Shown here: positions 5,954 to 6,963 of the stretch, piece after piece | Layout of the letters: every line of letters begins with the position of its first letter | Position numbering within the stretch: the stretch's first letter is position 1 | Source of the DNA: Lentisphaeraceae bacterium | GTDB taxonomy: Bacteria > Verrucomicrobiota > Kiritimatiellia > RFP12 > UBA1067 | Length of the DNA: 6,963 nt | Reading direction: 5' to 3' | Assembly (NCBI GenBank): GCA_004551905.1 | Contig: SFPL01000108.1 | Coordinates: forward strand, 1-6,963 | The notes under the pieces: model-generated | The model's input: the letters and a program-made list of their open reading frames with translations, nothing else | What the model was told of the DNA's origin: nothing | The model's database searches: none | Made by a program: the position numbers and the translations under genes

Positions 5954-5994
5954 AGAACTGCCGCGGGGACAGAACTGCCGCGGGGACAGTCCCC
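5954..5994. repeat. 17-bp tandem repeat plus GGGGAC/GTCCCC palindrome, REP-like
   Basis: agaactgccgcggggac occurs twice head to tail without mismatch (5954-5970, 5971-5987). The second copy runs into agtcccc, so 5982-5994 form GGGGAC-A-GTCCCC, a 13-nt near-perfect palindrome. It is an abrupt G+C-rich block in AT-richer DNA and begins one base after the stop of the 205-aa gene (on the minus strand). Such short repeated palindromes at gene ends resemble REP elements mobilised by Y1 (RAYT) transposases. No such transposase is in the window, so that link is inference. Confidence 0.7.
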
Positions 5995-5995
5995 A

Positions 5996-6613
5996 TCATC
6001 TTTTCATTCGACGCAACTTCTTCTTCAGAGGAATGCTAAGATTGAAATTATCGGCGTATTCCACCGCTTGATTGGTTGCGAAAAAGTCTCTTTCAGCAAT
6101 CCTTTCCAGAAGCCGCATATCACTCTCATCCATCAATTCGCCGACAAGAATTGCCCTCGCTTCGCATTTGCCTTCAATGCGACAACTTACCGATGCGGCA
6201 TTCCCAACAAGCAACGCTGAAATAGTATTCTGATAATCAGTGTATCCCTGAATTGTCGGATGAAAGCTCCAACAAGCATCCCCAAACAAGATGTCAAAGC
6301 CTGATTCTATCGCCAACTCCAGATTATGCCCGCCATAAGGATTATTCACAATGTACCATGTTCGATCCCACACTGGATCATAAGATAGTTTGAAACCTTC
6401 AAATTTTTCAAGATCATCGCCACTCCAATGCATTTCAACCTCAACGCCAAGTCCATTCAAGAACTCTGCGAAAGCATCACGATAATCACGGGCATCGAGC
6501 GGATTTTGCCGTTCCACCGCTCGCATCCGTCTACGCTGCTCTGTGAATTCCCTCTTGGCCATAGTTTCACCAAACTGAAAAAAGAATCGATTTCTCAGGA
6601 AGGTTTCATACAT
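5996..6613 (-). CDS. Hypothetical protein, 205 aa
   Basis: I do not recognise this protein. It has no signal peptide and no membrane segment, so it should be cytoplasmic. The N-terminal 35 residues are strongly basic (AKREFTEQRRRMRAVER, about 19-35). A middle part mixes charged helix (40-72) with aromatic strand-like segments (YDPVWDRTWYIVNNPYG at 78-94; FDILFGDACWSFHP at 106-119). The C-terminus ends in KKKLRRMKR. The compact alpha/beta pattern with an acidic core is the sort seen in small immunity or accessory proteins, but no motif proves this. The first ATG overlaps the upstream stop as TAATG with a GGGAA about 10 nt earlier; a start at residue 18 (6562) is the alternative. Codon use is far less GC-biased than in the left block, which suggests acquired DNA. 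Confidence 0.7.
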   Translation of the reverse strand: MYETFLRNRFFFQFGETMAKREFTEQRRRMRAVERQNPLDARDYRDAFAEFLNGLGVEVEMHWSGDDLEKFEGFKLSYDPVWDRTWYIVNNPYGGHNLELAIESGFDILFGDACWSFHPTIQGYTDYQNTISALLVGNAASVSCRIEGKCEARAILVGELMDESDMRLLERIAERDFFATNQAVEYADNFNLSIPLKKKLRRMKR

Positions 6614-6855
6614 TATGAATTTTTCCCAAAGTACTCACCAAGCATTGTCTTTTTATCATCCATATTGACCCACTCTGCGTTGCCGTTTCGTATACTGCCG
6701 CAAACAACGGAAGCCGCAAAAGCCCTACTCGTGAAATGCTCATCATTAATTAATGCGCCACTCTCATCAAGACCATTTTCTACAATGTCCTTCCATCTTT
6801 CGTAATAGCGCCGCGGCCTGCTGTACTCCCCGCCATCCAGTAGCCAGTGCAACAC
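6613..6855 (-). CDS. Small DUF4357-like protein, 80 aa
   Basis: Residues 22-76 resemble DUF4357, a short domain usually found at the C-terminus of GIY-YIG nucleases and some restriction-linked proteins, where its job is unknown. The usual pattern is a Phe/Ser pair, an Ala-rich helix, G-x-x-x-N-G and E/W; here it reads FTSRAFAASVVCGSIRNGNAEW (41-62, split at AFAA), then a DDKKTML turn. No nuclease domain precedes it: a TAA at 6904-6906 closes the frame, so it is a stand-alone or truncated domain. Start is uncertain: no ATG is available, only GTG at 6855 or TTG at 6852, with AGGG about 11-14 nt upstream. The stop overlaps the next ATG by one base, so the two genes are probably co-translated. 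The domain call is from pattern memory and needs a profile search. Confidence 0.6.
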   Translation of the reverse strand: MLHWLLDGGEYSRPRRYYERWKDIVENGLDESGALINDEHFTSRAFAASVVCGSIRNGNAEWVNMDDKKTMLGEYFGKNS

Positions 6856-6902
6856 TCGTTGCGTAGCCCTGTGCTGACGAAGCTTTCTTGCTTGTTGTCG
6901 GT

Positions 6903-6932
6903 ATTATAGCAGTTTTGGTTTGGGCTTGTAAA
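6903..6932 (-). promoter_or_regulatory. Sigma70-type promoter of the DUF4357/205-aa unit
   Basis: The minus strand has TTTACA (6927-6932, five of six matches to TTGACA), an 18-nt spacer, and TATAAT (6903-6908), which is also preceded by TGC as an extended -10. Expected transcription start is near 6896, giving a leader of about 40 nt before the GTG at 6855. Bases 6933-6963 beyond it hold only short imperfect palindromes and no gene I can support. Confidence 0.65.
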
Positions 6933-6963
6933 GCGGGCTTCAGCTGGAGATTCCGCCTTTCGG

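Noticed and set aside
5954..5987. CRISPR array.
   Set aside because: The two 17-bp units are directly adjacent with no spacer, and there are only two.
5879..6805. Plus-strand open frames at 5879-6220 and 6428-6805.
   Set aside because: They are largely antisense to the 205-aa and 80-aa genes or cross the repeats, and they lack ribosome sites and recognisable protein features.

Overview
The window splits into two unlike halves, and every gene I can support lies on the minus strand. The left part (about 1-5330) is very GC-rich, with strong G/C preference at third codon positions. The right part (about 5340-6963) is visibly poorer in GC: a sample line at 6061-6120 counts 28/60 G+C, one at 5521-5580 counts 34/60. 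A GH95-like exoglycosidase, a DUF4143-type ATPase remnant and short G+C-rich repeats together suggest a polysaccharide-degrading environmental or gut bacterium, perhaps of the Verrucomicrobiota/Kiritimatiellota. That placement is inference; no marker gene here fixes it.

Left part, read right to left (direction of transcription): a secreted GH95-like glycoside hydrolase (5327-3237), an RsmC/RlmG-like class I methyltransferase (3240-2329, ATGA overlap), a site-2-type intramembrane metalloprotease (2326-1577, 2-nt gap), an anchored or secreted helical protein of unknown function (1557-784, perfect Shine-Dalgarno), and uracil-DNA glycosylase Ung (780-142, 3-nt gap). The spacing looks like one operon of five genes, although their functions are unrelated. 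A consensus extended -10 box ends only 7 nt before the hydrolase ATG, so that mRNA may be leaderless. A 13-bp GC-rich hairpin at 45-75 lies past ung, next to a degenerate tandem repeat at 1-40.

Right part: a two-gene unit (6855-6613, DUF4357-like; 6613-5996, 205 aa, unrecognised) whose genes overlap as TAATG, preceded by a good sigma70-type promoter at 6903-6932. One base after its last stop lies a 17-bp tandem repeat ending in a GGGGAC/GTCCCC palindrome (REP-like). Next come a 10-bp inverted repeat and a decayed DUF4143-type AAA ATPase gene. This gene has a nonsense codon at position 3, an internal in-frame deletion and loss of its 3' part. Its leftover tail merges into the hydrolase promoter. 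This part looks like accessory, partly eroded DNA abutting a stable chromosomal gene block.

No complete new system can be claimed. The best leads are the small DUF4357/205-aa gene pair, the apparently leaderless promoter made of pseudogene-tail sequence, the divergent GH95-like enzyme, and the protease next to a single-anchor protein that could be its substrate.
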